Source of the DNA: Cyprinodon diabolis
Taxonomy: Eukaryota; Chordata; Actinopteri; Cyprinodontiformes; Cyprinodontidae
Length of the DNA: 64,000 nt
Assembly (NCBI GenBank): GCA_030533445.1
Contig: CM060071.1
Span: 248,001 to 312,000, forward strand
Direction of reading: 5' to 3'
Shown: positions 24,986-37,335 of the stretch, in pieces
How positions within the stretch are numbered: position 1 is the stretch's first letter
Layout of the letters: every line of letters starts with the position of its first letter
Translations under genes and position numbers: made by a program
The notes under the pieces: generated by a model
What the model was told of the DNA's origin: nothing
Seen by the model: only the letters and a program-made list of their open reading frames with translations
Databases searched by the model: none

Positions 24986-26600
24986 CGGTTTATAACAGGC
25001 TCTTGTTAATAAAGGGCTCTGGTTTATAAAGGGCTCTGGTTTTTAACTGGCTCTGGTTTAAAAAGGGCTCTGGTTTTTAACGGGCTCTGGTCTGTAACCG
25101 GCTCTGGTTTAAAAAGGGTCTGGTTTATAACCGGCTTTGGTTAATAAAGGGCTCTGGTTTATAAACGGCTCTGGTTTTTTACAGGCTCTGGTATATAAAT
25201 GGCTCTGGTTTATTACAGGCTCTGGTATATAAAGGGCTTTGGTTTCTAAAGGGCTTTGATTTCTAAAGTGCGCTGGGTTATAAAGGGCTCTGGTTTATAC
25301 AGGGCTCTAGTTTTTACAGGGCTCTGGTTTATAACGGGCTCTGGTTTATAAAGGGTTCTGGTTTATAAAGGGCTCTGGTTTGTAATGGGCTCTGGTTTAT
25401 AACGGGCTTTGGTTTAAAAAGGGCTCTGGTTTATAACAGGCTCTGGTTTATAACCGGCTTTGGTTTATAACAGGCTCTGGCTTATAAAGGCCTCTGGTTT
25501 ATAACAGGCTCTGGTTTATAACCGGCTTTGGTTTATAAAGGGCTCTGGTTTATAAAGGGCTCCGGTTTATAACAGGCTCTTGTTAATAAAGGGCTCTGGT
25601 TTATAAAGGGCTCTGGTTTTTAACTGGCTCTGGTTTAAAAAGGGCTCTGGTTTTTAACGGGCTCTGGTCTATAACAGGCTCTGGTTTAAAAAGGCATTTG
25701 GTTTGTAACGGGCTCTGGTCTATAACCGGCTCTGGTTTAAAAAGGGTCTGGTTTATAAACGGCTTTGGTTAATAAAGGGCTCTGGTTTATTACAGGCTCT
25801 GGTATATAAAGGGCTTTGGTTTCTAAAGGGCACTGGCTTATAAAGGCCTCTGGTTTATAAAGGGCTCTGGTATTTAAAGGGCTCTGGTTTATAACAGGCT
25901 CTGGTTTATAAAGGGTTCCTGTTTATAAAGGGCTCTGGTTTAAAATGGGCTCTAGTTTATAACAGGCTCTGGTTTATAACCGGCTTTGGTTTATAAAGAG
26001 CTCTGGTTTATAACGGGCTCTGGTTTATAACCGGCTTTGGTTTATAAAGGGCTCTGGCTTAAAAAGGCATCTGGTTTATAACAGGCTCTGGTTTTATAAC
26101 CAGCTTTGGTTTATAAAGGGTTCTGGTTTATAAAAGGCTTTGATTTATAACCGGCTTTGGGTTATAAAGGGCTCTGGTTTATAAAGGGCTCTGGTTTATA
26201 ACAGGCTTTGGTTTAAAAAGGGCTCTGGTTTATAACAGGCTCTGGTTTATAACCGGCTTTGGTTTATAAAGGAGTCTGGTTTATAACGGGCTCTGGTTTA
26301 TAACTGGCTTTGGTTTATAAAGGGCTCTGGCTTATAAAGGCCTCTGGTTTATAACAGGCTCTTGTTTATAACCGGCTTTGGTTTATAAAGGGTTCTGGTT
26401 TATAAAGGGCTCTGGTTTATAACAGGCTCTGGTGAATAAAAAGCTCTGGTTTATAACGGGCTCTAGTTTATAACCGGCTTTGGTTTATAAAGGGCTCTGG
26501 TTTATAAAGGGCTGTGGTTTATAACAGGCTCTGGTATATAGAGGGCTTTGGTTTATAAAGGGATCTGGTTTATAAAGGGTTCTGGTTTATAAACGGCTCT

Positions 26601-28027
26601 GGTTTTTTACAGGCTCTGGTATATAAATGGCTCTGGTTTATTACAGGCTCTGGTATATAAAGGGCTTTGGTTTCTAAAGGGCTTTGGTTTCTAAAGTGTG
26701 CTGGGTTATAAAGGGCTCTGGTTTATACAGGGCTCTGGTTTTTACAGGGCTCTGGTTTATAACGGGCTCTGGTTTATAAAGGGTTCTGGTTTATAAAGGG
26801 CTCTGGTTTGTAATGGGCTCTGGTTTATAACGGGCTTTGGTTTAAAAAGGGCTCTGGTTTATAACAGGCTCTGGTTTATAACCGGCTTTGGTTTATAACA
26901 GGCTCTGGCTTATAAAGGCCTCTGGTTTATAACAGGCTCTGGTTTATAACCGGCTTTGGTTTATAAAGGGCTCTGGTTTATAAAGGGCTCCGGTTTATAA
27001 CAGGCTCTTGTTAATAAAGGGCTCTGGTTTATAAAGGGCTCTGGTTTTTAACTGGCTCTGGTTTAAAAAGGGCTCTGGTTTTTAACGGGCTCTGGTCTAT
27101 GACAGGCTCTGGTTTAAAAAGGCATTTGGTTTGTAACGGGCTCTGGTCTATAACCGGCTCTGGTTTAAAAAGGGTCTGGTTTATAAACGGCTTTGGTTAA
27201 TAAAGGGCTCTGGTTTATTACAGGCTCTGGTATATAAAGGGCTTTGGTTTCTAAAGGGCACTGGGTTATAAAGGGCTCTGGTTTATAAAGGGCTCTGGTA
27301 TTTAAAGGGCTCTGGTTTATAGCAGGCTCTGGTTTATAAAGGGTTCCTGTTTATAAAGGCCTCTGGTTTAAAATGGGCTCTAGTTTATAACAGGCTCTGG
27401 TTTATAACCGGCTTTGGTTTATAAAGAGCTCTGGTTTATAACGGGCTCTGGTTTATAACCGGCTTTGGTTTATAAAGGGCTCTGGCTTAAAAAGGCCTCT
27501 GGTTTATAACAGGCTCTGGTTTATAACCGGCTTTGGTTTATAAAGGGTTCTGGTTTATAACATGCTTTGGTTTATAACCGGCTTTGGTTTATAAAGGGCT
27601 CTGGTTTATAAAGGGCTCTGGTTTATAACAGGCTTTGGTTTAAAAAGGGCTCTGGTTTATAACAGGCTCTGGTTTATAACCGGCTTTGGTTTATAAAGGA
27701 GTCTGGTTTATAACGGGCTCTGGTTTATAACTGGCTTTGGTTTATAAAGGGCTCTGGCTTATAAAGGCCTCTGGTTTATAACAGGCTCTGGTTTATAACC
27801 GGCTTTGGTTTATAAAGGGTTCTGGTTTATAAAGGGCTCTGGTTTATAACAGGCTCTGGTGAATAAAAAGCTCTGGTTTATAACGGGCTCTAGTTTATAA
27901 CCGGCTTTGGTTTATAAAGGGCTCTGGTTTATAAAGGGCTGTGGTTTATAACAGGCTCTGGTATATAGAGGGCTTTGGTTTATAAAGGGATCTGGTTTAT
28001 AAAGGGTTCTGGTTTATAAACGGCTCT
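26601..28027 (+). repeat. 1428-bp (84-monomer) higher-order repeat, complete unit
   Basis: The unit starts at GGTTTTTTACAGGCTCTGG and ends with GGGATCTGG, GGGTTCTGG and AAACGGCTCT units. The same start occurs at 25173, 26601 and 28028, spacings 1428 and 1427 bp; GGCATTTGG inside it lies at 25693 and 27121, spacing exactly 1428 bp, which is 84 x 17. The array reuses this unit in the second macro-copy, starting at 32805 and 34147. Confidence 0.85.
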
Positions 28028-29515
28028 GGTTTTTTACAGGCTCTGGCATATAAATGGCTCTGGTTTATTACAGGCTCTGGTATATAAAGGGCTTTGGTTT
28101 CTAAAGGGCTTTGGTTTCTAAAGTGCGCTGGGTTATAAAGGGCTCTGGTTTATACAGGGCTCTGGTTTTTACAGGGCTCTGGTTTATAACGGGCTCTGGT
28201 TTATAAAGGGTTCTGGTTTATAAAGGGCTCTGGTTTGTAATGGGCTCTGGTTTATAACGGGCTTTGGTTTAAAAAGGGCTCTGGTTTATAACAGGCTCTG
28301 GTTTATAACCGGCTTTGGTTTATAACAGGCTCTGGCTTATAAAGGCCTCTGGTTTATAACAGGCTCTGGTTTATAACCGGCTTTGGTTTATAAAGGGCTC
28401 TGGTTTATAAAGGGCTCCGGTTTATAACAGGCTCTTGTTAATAAAGGGCTCTGGTTTATAAAGGGCTCTAGGTTTTTAACTGGCTCTGGTTTAAAAAGGG
28501 CTCTGGTTTTTAACGGGCTCTGGTCTATAACAGGCTCTGGTTTAAAAAGGGTCTGCTTTATAAACGGCTTTGGTTAATAAAGGGCTCTGGTTTATTACAG
28601 GCTCTGGTATATAAAGGGCCTTGGTTTCTAAAGGGCACTGGGTTATAAAGGACTCTGGTTTATAAAGGGCTCTGGTATTTAAAGGGCTCTGGTTTATAAC
28701 AGGCTCTGGTTTATAAAGGGTTCCTGTTTATAAAGGCCTCTGGTTTAAAATGGGCTCTAGTTTATAACAGGCTCTGGTTTATAACCGGCTTTGGTTTATA
28801 AAGAGCTCTGGTTTATAACGGGCTCTGGTTTATAACCGGCTTTGGTTTATAAAGGGCTCTGGCTTAAAAAGGCCTCTGGTTTATAACAGGCTCTGGTTTA
28901 TAACCGGCTTTGGTTTATAAAGGGTTCTGGTTTATAACAGGCTTTGGTTTATAACCGGCTTTGGTTTATAAAGGGCTCTGGTTTATAAAGGGCTCTGGTT
29001 TATAACAGGCTTTGGTTTAAAAAGGGCTCTGGTTTATAACAGGCTCTGGTTTATAACCGGCTTTGGTTTATAAAGGAGTCTGGTTTATAACGGGCTCTGG
29101 TTTATAACTGGCTTTGGTTTATAAAGGGCTCTGGCTTATAAAGGCCTCTGGTTTATAACAGACACTGGTTTATAACCGGCTTTGGTTTATAAAGGGTTCT
29201 GGTTTATAACAGGCTCTGGTTTATAACCGGCTTTGGTTTATAAAGGGCTCTGGCTTATAAAGGCCTCTGGTTTATAACAGGCTCTGGTTTTTAACAGGCT
29301 CTGGTTTATAACCGGCTTTGGTTTATAAAGGGTTCTGGTTTATAAAGGGCTATGGTTTATAACAGGCTCTGGTGAATAAAAAGCTCTGGTTTATAACGGG
29401 CTCTAGTTTATAACCGGCTTTGGTTTATAAAGGGCTCTGGTTTATAAAGGGCTGTGGTTTATAACAGGCTCTGGTATATAGAGGGCTTTGGTTTATAAAG
29501 GGATCTGGTTTATAA
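28028..29515 (+). repeat. 1428-bp higher-order repeat, next unit with internal gain and loss
   Basis: It follows 26601-28027 in tandem and has the same variant order, but lacks the three-monomer stretch containing GGCATTTGG (near 28550). Near 29157-29300 it has extra CAGG, CCGG and GGCCTCT monomers. It ends where GGGATCTGG is followed by GGGCTCTGG and not by GGGTTCTGG, near 29515. Confidence 0.75.
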
Positions 29516-31130
29516 AGGGCTCTGGTTTATAACAGGCTTTGGTTTAAAAAGGGCTCTGGTTTATAAGAGGCTCTGGTTTATAACCGGCTTTGGTTTATAA
29601 AGGGCTCAGGTTTATAACCGGCCTTGGTTTATAAAGGGCTCTGGTTTATAAAGGGCTCTGGTTTATAACAGGCTCTGTTGAATAAAAAGCTCTGGTTTAT
29701 AACTGGCTCTAGTTTATAACCGGCTTTGGTTTATAAAGGGCTCTGGTTTATAACCGGCTTTGGTTTATAAAGGGCTCTGGTTTATAAAGGGCTGTGGTTT
29801 ATAACAGGCTCTGGTATATAGAGGGCTTTGGTTTATAAAGGGCTTTGGTTTATAACGGCCTGTGGCTTATAACGTGCTTTGGTTTAAAAACGCCTCTGGT
29901 TTATAACAGGCTCTGGTTTATAACCGGCTTTGGTTTATAAAGGGCTCTGGTTTATAACGGGCTCTGGTTTATAACCGGCTTTGGTTTATAAAGGGCTCTG
30001 GTTTATATACGGCTCTGGTTTATTACAGGCTCTGGTATATAAAGGGCTTTGGTTTCTAAAGGGCTTTGGTTTCTAATGGGCTTTGGTTTATAAAGGGCTC
30101 TGGTTTATAAAGGGCTCTGGTTTTTAAAGTGCTCTGGTTTATAACGGGCTTTGGTTTAAAAAGGGTTCTGGTTTATAACAGGCTCTTGTTTATAACCGGC
30201 TTTGGTTTATACAGGGCTATGGTTTATAACGGGCTCTTGTCTATAACCAGCTCCGGTTCAAAAAGGGCTTTGGTTTCTAAAGGGCTTTGGTTTATAAGGT
30301 GCTCTGCTTTATAAAGGGTTCTGGTTTATAAAGCGCTCTGGTTTGTAATGGGCTCTGGTTTATAACGAGCTCTGGTTTATAACCGGCTTTGGTTTATAAG
30401 GGGCTGTGGTTTATAACAGGCTCTGGTTTATAACAGGCTCTGGTATATAGAGGGCTTTGGTTTATAAAGGGCTCTGGTTTTTAATGGGCTCTGGCTTCTA
30501 ACGAGCTTTGGTTTAGAAAGGCCTATGGTTTATAACAGGCTCTGGTTTATAACCGGCTCTGGTTTCATAAAGGGTTCTGGTTTATGACAGGCTCTGGTAT
30601 ATAAAGGGCTTTGGTTTCTAAAGGGCTTCGGTTTATAAAGGGCTCTTGTTTATAAAGGACTCTGGTTTGTAATGGGCTCTGGTTTATAACGTTCTCTGGT
30701 TTATAACTGGCTTTGGTTTATAAAGGGCTGTGGTTAATAAAGGGCTCTGGTTTTTAACTGCCTCTGGCTTATAACGGGCTTTGGTTTAAAAAGGCCTCTG
30801 ATTTATAACAAGCTCTGGTTTATAACCGGCTTTGGTTTATAAAGGGCTCTGGTTTATAAACGGCTGTGGTTTATTACAGGCTCTGGTATATAAAGGACTT
30901 TAGTTTATAAAGGGCTCTGGTTTGTAATGGGCTCTGGTTTATAAAGGGCTCTGGTTTGTAATGGGCTCTGGTTTATAACGGGCTCTGGTTTATAACCGGC
31001 TTTGGTTTATAAAGGGCTGTGGTAAATAAAGGGCTCTGGTTTTTAACTGCCTCTGGCTTATAACAGGCTTTGGTTTAAAAAGGCCTCTGATTTATAACAA
31101 GCTCTGGTTTATAACCGGCTTTGGTTTATA

Positions 31131-31318
31131 AAGGGCTCTGGTTTATAAGGCGCTCTGGTTTTTAAAGGGCTCTGGTTTATAACGGGCTCTCGTTTATAAA
31201 GGGTTCTGGTTTATAAAGTGCTGTGGTTTGTAATGGGCTCTAGTTTATAACGGGCTTTGGTTTAAAAGGGGATCTGGTTTATAACAGGCTCTGGTTTATA
31301 ACCGGCTTTGGTTTATAA
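31131..31318 (+). repeat. 188-bp local tandem duplication, unit 1
   Basis: The series AAGGCGCTCTGG, GGGCTCTCG, AAAGTGCTGTGG, GGGCTCTAG, AAAAGGGGATCTGG appears here and again from about 31319, with CGCTCTGG at 31151 and 31339 (188 bp, 11 monomers plus 1). Macro-copy 2 has only one version of it, so the extra unit is specific to copy 1. Confidence 0.8.
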
Positions 31319-31460
31319 AGGGCTCTGGTTTATAAGGCGCTCTGGTTTTTAAAGGGCTCTGGTTTATAACGGGCTCTCGTTTATAAAGGGTTCTGGTTTA
31401 TAAAGTGCTGTGGTTTGTAATGGGCTCTAGTTTATAACGGGCTTTGGTTTAAAAGGGGAT

Positions 31461-34400
31461 CTGGTTTATTACAGGCTCTGGTATATAAAGGGCTTTGGTT
31501 TCTAAAGGGCTTTAATTTCTAAAGTGCGCTGGGTTATAAAGGGCTCTGGTTTATACAGGGCTCTAGTTTTTACAGGGCTCTGGTTTATAACGGGCTCTGG
31601 TTTATAAAGGGTTCTGGTTTATAAAGGGCTCTGGTTTGTAATGGGCTCTGGTTTATAACGGGCTTTGGTTTAAAAAGGGCTCTGGTTTATAACAGGCTCT
31701 GGTTTATAACCGGCTTTGGTTTATAACAGGCTCTGGCTTATAAAGGCCTCTGGTTTATAACAGGCTCTGGTTTATAACCGGCTTTGGTTAATAAAGGGCT
31801 CTGGTTTATAAAGGGCTCTGGTTTTTAACTGGCTCTGGTTTAAAAAGGGCTCTGGTTTTTAACGGGCTCTGGTCTATAACAGGCTCTGGTTTAAAAAGGC
31901 ATTTGGTTTGTAACGGGCTCTGGTCTATAACCGGCTCTGGTTTAAAAAGGGTCTGGTTTATAAACGGCTTTGGTTAATAAAGGGCTCTGGTTTATTACAG
32001 GCTCTGGTATATAAAGGGCTTTGGTTTCTAAAGGGCACTGGCTTATAAAGGCCTCTGGTTTATAAAGGGCTCTGGTATTTAAAGGGCTCTGGTTTATAAC
32101 AGGCTCTGGTTTATAAAGGGTTCCTGTTTATAAAGGGCTCTGGTTTAAAATGGGCTCTAGTTTATAACAGGCTCTGGTTTATAACCGGCTTTGGTTTATA
32201 AAGAGCTCTGGTTTATAACGGGCTCTGGTTTATAACCGGCTTTGGTTTATAAAGGGCTCTGGCTTAAAAAGGCCTCTGGTTTATAACAGGCTCTGGTTTA
32301 TAACCGGCTTTGGTTTATAAAGGGTTCTGGTTTATAAAAGGCTTTGATTTATAACCGGCTTTGGGTTATAAAGGGCTCTGGTTTATAAAGGGCTCTGGTT
32401 TATAACAGGCTTTGGTTTAAAAAGGGCTCTGGTTTATAACAGGCTCTGGTTTATAACCGGCTTTGGTTTATAAAGGAGTCTGGTTTATAACGGGCTCTGG
32501 TTTATAACTGGCTTTGGTTTATAAAGGGCTCTGGCTTATAAAGGCCTCTGGTTTATAACAGGCTCTTGTTTATAACCGGCTTTGGTTTATAAAGGGTTCT
32601 GGTTTATAAAGGGCTCTGGTTTATAACAGGCTCTGGTGAATAAAAAGCTCTGGTTTATAACGGGCTCTAGTTTATAACCGGCTTTGGTTTATAAAGGGCT
32701 CTGGTTTATAAAGGGCTGTGGTTTATAACAGGCTCTGGTATATAGAGGGCTTTGGTTTATAAAGGGATCTGGTTTATAAAGGGTTCTGGTTTATAAACGG
32801 CTCTGGTTTTTTACAGGCTCTGGTATATAAATGGCTCTGGTTTATTACAGGCTCTGGTATATAAAGGGCTTTGGTTTCTAAAGGGCTTTGGTTTCTAAAG
32901 TGTGCTGGGTTATAAAGGGCTCTGGTTTATACAGGGCTCTGGTTTTTACAGGGCTCTGGTTTATAACGGGCTCTGGTTTATAAAGGGTTCTGGTTTATAA
33001 AGGGCTCTGGTTTGTAATGGGCTCTGGTTTATAACGGGCTTTGGTTTAAAAAGGGCTCTGGTTTATAACAGGCTCTGGTTTATAACCGGCTTTGGTTTAT
33101 AACAGGCTCTGGCTTATAAAGGCCTCTGGTTTATAACAGGCTCTGGTTTATAACCGGCTTTGGTTTATAAAGGGCTCTGGTTTATAAAGGGCTCCGGTTT
33201 ATAACAGGCTCTTGTTAATAAAGGGCTCTGGTTTATAAAGGGCTCTGGTTTTTAACTGGCTCTGGTTTAAAAAGGGCTCTGGTTTTTAACGGGCTCTGGT
33301 CTATGACAGGCTCTGGTTTAAAAAGGCATTTGGTTTGTAACGGGCTCTGGTCTATAACCGGCTCTGGTTTAAAAAGGGTCTGGTTTATAAACGGCTTTGG
33401 TTAATAAAGGGCTCTGGTTTATTACAGGCTCTGGTATATAAAGGGCTTTGGTTTCTAAAGGGCACTGGGTTATAAAGGGCTCTGGTTTATAAAGGGCTCT
33501 GGTATTTAAAGGGCTCTGGTTTATAACCGGCTTTGGTTTATAAAGAGCTCTGGTTTATAACGGGCTCTGGTTTATAACCGGCTTTGGTTTATAAAGGGCT
33601 CTGGCTTAAAAAGGCCTCTGGTTTATAACAGGCTCTGGTTTATAACCGGCTTTGGTTTATAAAGGGTTCTGGTTTATAACAGGCTTTGGTTTATAACCGG
33701 CTTTGGTTTATAAAGGGCTCTGGTTTATAAAGGGCTCTGGTTTATAACAGGCTTTGGTTTAAAAAGGGCTCTGGTTTATAACAGGCTCTGGTTTATAACC
33801 GGCTTTGGTTTATAAAGGAGTCTGGTTTATAACGGGCTCTGGTTTATAACTGGCTTTGGTTTATAAAGGGCTCTGGCTTATAAAGGCCTCTGGTTTATAA
33901 CAGGCTCTGGTTTATAACCGGCTTTGGTTTATAAAGGGTTCTGGTTTATAAAGGGCTCTGGTTTATAACAGGCTCTGGTGAATAAAAAGCTCTGGTTTAT
34001 AACGGGCTCTAGTTTATAACCGGCTTTGGTTTATAAAGGGCTCTGGTTTATAAAGGGCTGTGGTTTATAACAGGCTCTGGTATATAGAGGGCTTTGGTTT
34101 ATAAAGGGATCTGGTTTATAAAGGGTTCTGGTTTATAAACGGCTCTGGTTTTTTACAGGCTCTGGTATATAAATGGCTCTGGTTTATTACAGGCTCTGGT
34201 ATATAAAGGGCTTTGGTTTCTAAAGGGCTTTGGTTTCTAAAGTGCGCTGGGTTATAAAGGGCTCTGGTTTATACAGGGCTCTGGTTTTTACAGGGCTCTG
34301 GTTTATAACGGGCTCTGGTTTATAAAGGGTTCTGGTTTATAAAGGGCTCTGGTTTATAACCGGCTTTGGTTTATAACAGGCTCTGGCTTATAAAGGCCTC

Positions 34401-37335
34401 TGGTTTATAACAGGCTCTGGTTTATAACCGGCTTTAGTTTATAAAGGGCTCTGGTTTATAAAGGGCTCCGGTTTATAACAGGCTCTTGTTAATAAAGGGC
34501 TCTGGTTTATAAAGGGCTCTAGGTTTTTAACTGGCTCTGGTTTAAAAAGGGCTCTGGTTTTTAACGGGCTCTGGTCTATAACAGGCTCTGGTTTAAAAAG
34601 GGTCTGCTTTATAAACGGCTTTGGTTAATAAAGGGCTCTGGTTTATTACAGGCTCTGGTATATAAAGGGCCTTGGTTTCTAAAGGGCACTGGGTTATAAA
34701 GGGCTCTGGTTTATAAAGGGCTCTGGTATTTAAAGGGCTCTGGTTTATAACAGGCTCTGGTTTATAAAGGGTTCCTGTTTATAAAGGCCTCTGGTTTAAA
34801 ATGGGCTCTAGTTTATAACAGGCTCTGGTTTATAACCGGCTTTGGTTTATAAAGAGCTCTGGTTTATAACGGGCTCTGGTTTATAACCGGCTTTGGTTTA
34901 TAAAGGGCTCTGGCTTAAAAAGGCCTCTGGTTTATAACAGGCTCTGGTTTATAACCGGCTTTGGTTTATAAAGGGTTCTGGTTTATAACAGGCTTTGGTT
35001 TATAATCGGCTTTGGTTTATAAAGGGCTCTGGTTTATAAAGGGCTCTGGTTTATAACAGGCTTTGGTTTAAAAAGGGCTCTGGTTTATAACAGGCTCTGG
35101 TTTATAACTGGCTTTGGTTTATAAAGGAGTCTGGTTTATAACGGGCTCTGGTTTATAACTGGCTTTGGTTTATAAAGGGCTCTGGCTTATAAAGGCCTCT
35201 GGTTTATAACAGACTCTGGTTTATAACCGGCTTTGGTTTATAAAGGGTTCTGGTTTATAACAGGCTCTGGTTTATAACCGGCTTTGGTTTATAAAGGGCT
35301 CTGGCTTATAAAGGCCTCTGGTTTATAACAGGCTCTGGTTTTTAACAGGCTCTGGTTTATAACCGGCTTTGGTTTATAAAGGGTTCTGGTTTATAAAGGG
35401 CTATGGTTTATAACAGGCTCTGGTATATAGAGGGCTTTGGTTTATAAAGGGATCTGGTTTATAAAGGGCTCTGGTTTATAACAGGCTTTGGTTTAAAAAG
35501 GGCTCTGGTTTATAAGAGGCTCTGGTTTATAACCGGCTTTGGTTTATAAAGGGCTCAGGTTTATAACCGGCCTTGGTTTATAAAGGGCTCTGGTTTATAA
35601 AGGGCTCTGGTTTATAACAGGCTCTGGTGAATAAAAAGCTCTGGTTTATAACTGGCTCTAGTTTATAACCGGCTTTGGTTTATAAAGGGCTCTGGTTTAT
35701 AACCGGCTTTGGTTTATAAAGGGCTCTGGTTTATAAAGGGCTGTGGTTTATAACAGGCTCTGGTATATAGAGGGCTTTGGTTTATAAAGGGCTTTGGTTT
35801 ATAACGGCCTGTGGCTTATAACGTGCTTTGGTTTAAAAACGCCTCTGGTTTATAACAGGCTCTGGTTTATAACCGGCTTTGGTTTATAAAGGGCTCTGGT
35901 TTATAACGGGCTCTGGTTTATAACCGGCTTTGGTTTATAAAGGGCTCTGGTTTATATACGGCTCTGGTTTATTACAGGCTCTGGTATATAAAGGGCTTTG
36001 GTTTCTAAAGGGCTTTGGTTTCTAATGGGCTTTGGTTTATAAAGGGCTCTGGTTTATAAAGGGCTCTGGTTTTTAAAGTGCTCTGGTTTATAACGGGCTT
36101 TGGTTTAAAAAGGGTTCTGGTTTATAACAGGCTCTGGTTTATAACCGGCTTTGGTTTATACAGGGCTATGGTTTATAACGGGCTCTTGTCTATAACCAGC
36201 TCCGGTTCAAAAAGGGCTTTGGTTTCTAAAGGGCTTTGGTTTATAAGGTGCTCTGCTTTATAAAGGGTTCTGGTTTATAAAGCGCTCTGGTTTGTAATGG
36301 GCTCTAGTTTATAACGAGCTCTGGTTTATAACCGGCTTTGGTTTATAAAGGGCTGTGGTTTATAACAGGCTCTGGTTTATAACAGGCTCTGGTATATAGA
36401 GGGCTTTGGTTTATAAAGGGCTCTGGTTTTTAATGGGCTCTGGCTTCTAACGAGCTTTGGTTTAGAAAGGCCTATGGTTTATAACAGGCTCTGGTTTATA
36501 ACCGGCTCTGGTTTCATAAAGGGTTCTGGTTTATGACAGGCTCTGGTATATAAAGGGCTTTGGTTTCTAAAGGGCTTCGGTTTATAAAGGGCTCTTGTTT
36601 ATAAAGGGCTCTGGTTTGTAATGGGCTCTGGTTTATAACGGGCTCTGGTTTATAACTGGCTTTGGTTTATAAAGGGCTGTGGTTAATAAAGGGCTCTGGT
36701 TTTTAACTGCCTCTGGCTTATAACGGGCTTTGGTTTAAAAAGGCCTCTGATTTATAACAAGCTCTGGTTTATAACCGGCTTTGGTTTATAAAGGGCTCTG
36801 GTTTATAAACGGCTGTGGTTTATTACAGGCTCTGGTATATAAAGGACTTTAGTTTATAAAGGGCTCTGGTTTGTAATGGGCTCTGGTTTATAAAGGGCTC
36901 TGGTTTGTAATGGGCTCTGGTTTATAACGGGCTCTGGTTTATAACCGGCTTTGGTTTATAAAGGGCTGTGGTAAATAAAGGGCTCTGGTTTTTAACTGCC
37001 TCTGGCTTATAACGGGCTTTGGTTTAAAAAGGCCTCTGATTTATAACAAGCTCTGGTTTATAACCGGCTTAGGTTTATAAAGGGCTCTGGTTTATAAACG
37101 GCTGTGGTTTATTACAGGCTCTGGTATATAAAGGACTTTAGTTTATAAAGGGCTCTGGTTTATAAGGCGCTCTGGTTTTTAAAGGGCTCTGGTTTATAAC
37201 GGGCTCTCGTTTATAAAGGGTTCTGGTTTATAAAGTGCTGTGGTTTGTAATGGGCTCTAGTTTATAACGGGCTTTGGTTTAAAAGGGGATCTGGTTTATA
37301 ACAGGCTCTGGTTTATAACCGGCTTTGGTTTATAA
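31461..37335 (+). repeat. About 6-kb macro-duplication, copy 2
   Basis: The copy begins in mid-monomer at CTGGTTTATTACAGG (31461), matching 25205, directly after AAAAGGGGAT units that belong to the end of copy 1. The monomer phase is kept across the join. It lacks about 18 monomers that copy 1 has, lost in at least three places, and otherwise shows only sparse substitutions. It carries 1.4-kb sub-units starting at 32805 and 34147 (spacing 1342 bp, five monomers shorter than in copy 1). Similarity to copy 1 ends near 37335, where GGTTTATAACGGACTCTGG replaces GGTTTATAAAGGGCTCTGG. Confidence 0.88.

Larger units (their letters stand above)
25205..31460 (+). repeat. About 6-kb macro-duplication, copy 1
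   Basis: This block is repeated directly downstream as 31461-37335. Matching landmarks: AAGTGCGCTGGG at 25266 and 31522 (offset 6256), GGCATTTGG at 25693 and 31898 (6205) and at 27121 and 33325 (6204), GGTTTTTTAC at 28028 and 34147 (6119), and a 186-bp stretch at 30129 and 36078 (5949) that differs by one base. The offset falls in steps of about 51, 85 and 170 bp, that is 3, 5 and 10 monomers missing from copy 2. Inside, three sub-units of about 1428 bp start at 25173, 26601 and 28028. The last part, 31319-31460, is a local repeat of 31131-31290 at an offset of 188 bp, and it has no match in copy 2. Confidence 0.88.

Noticed and set aside
30129..30314. 61-residue open reading frame
   Set aside because: It starts with GTG, is a direct translation of satellite monomers with a 17-residue period, and has no recognisable domain or flanking gene signals.
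36078..36263. Second 61-residue open reading frame
   Set aside because: It is the duplicated copy of the 30129 frame, with one changed base; same reasons.
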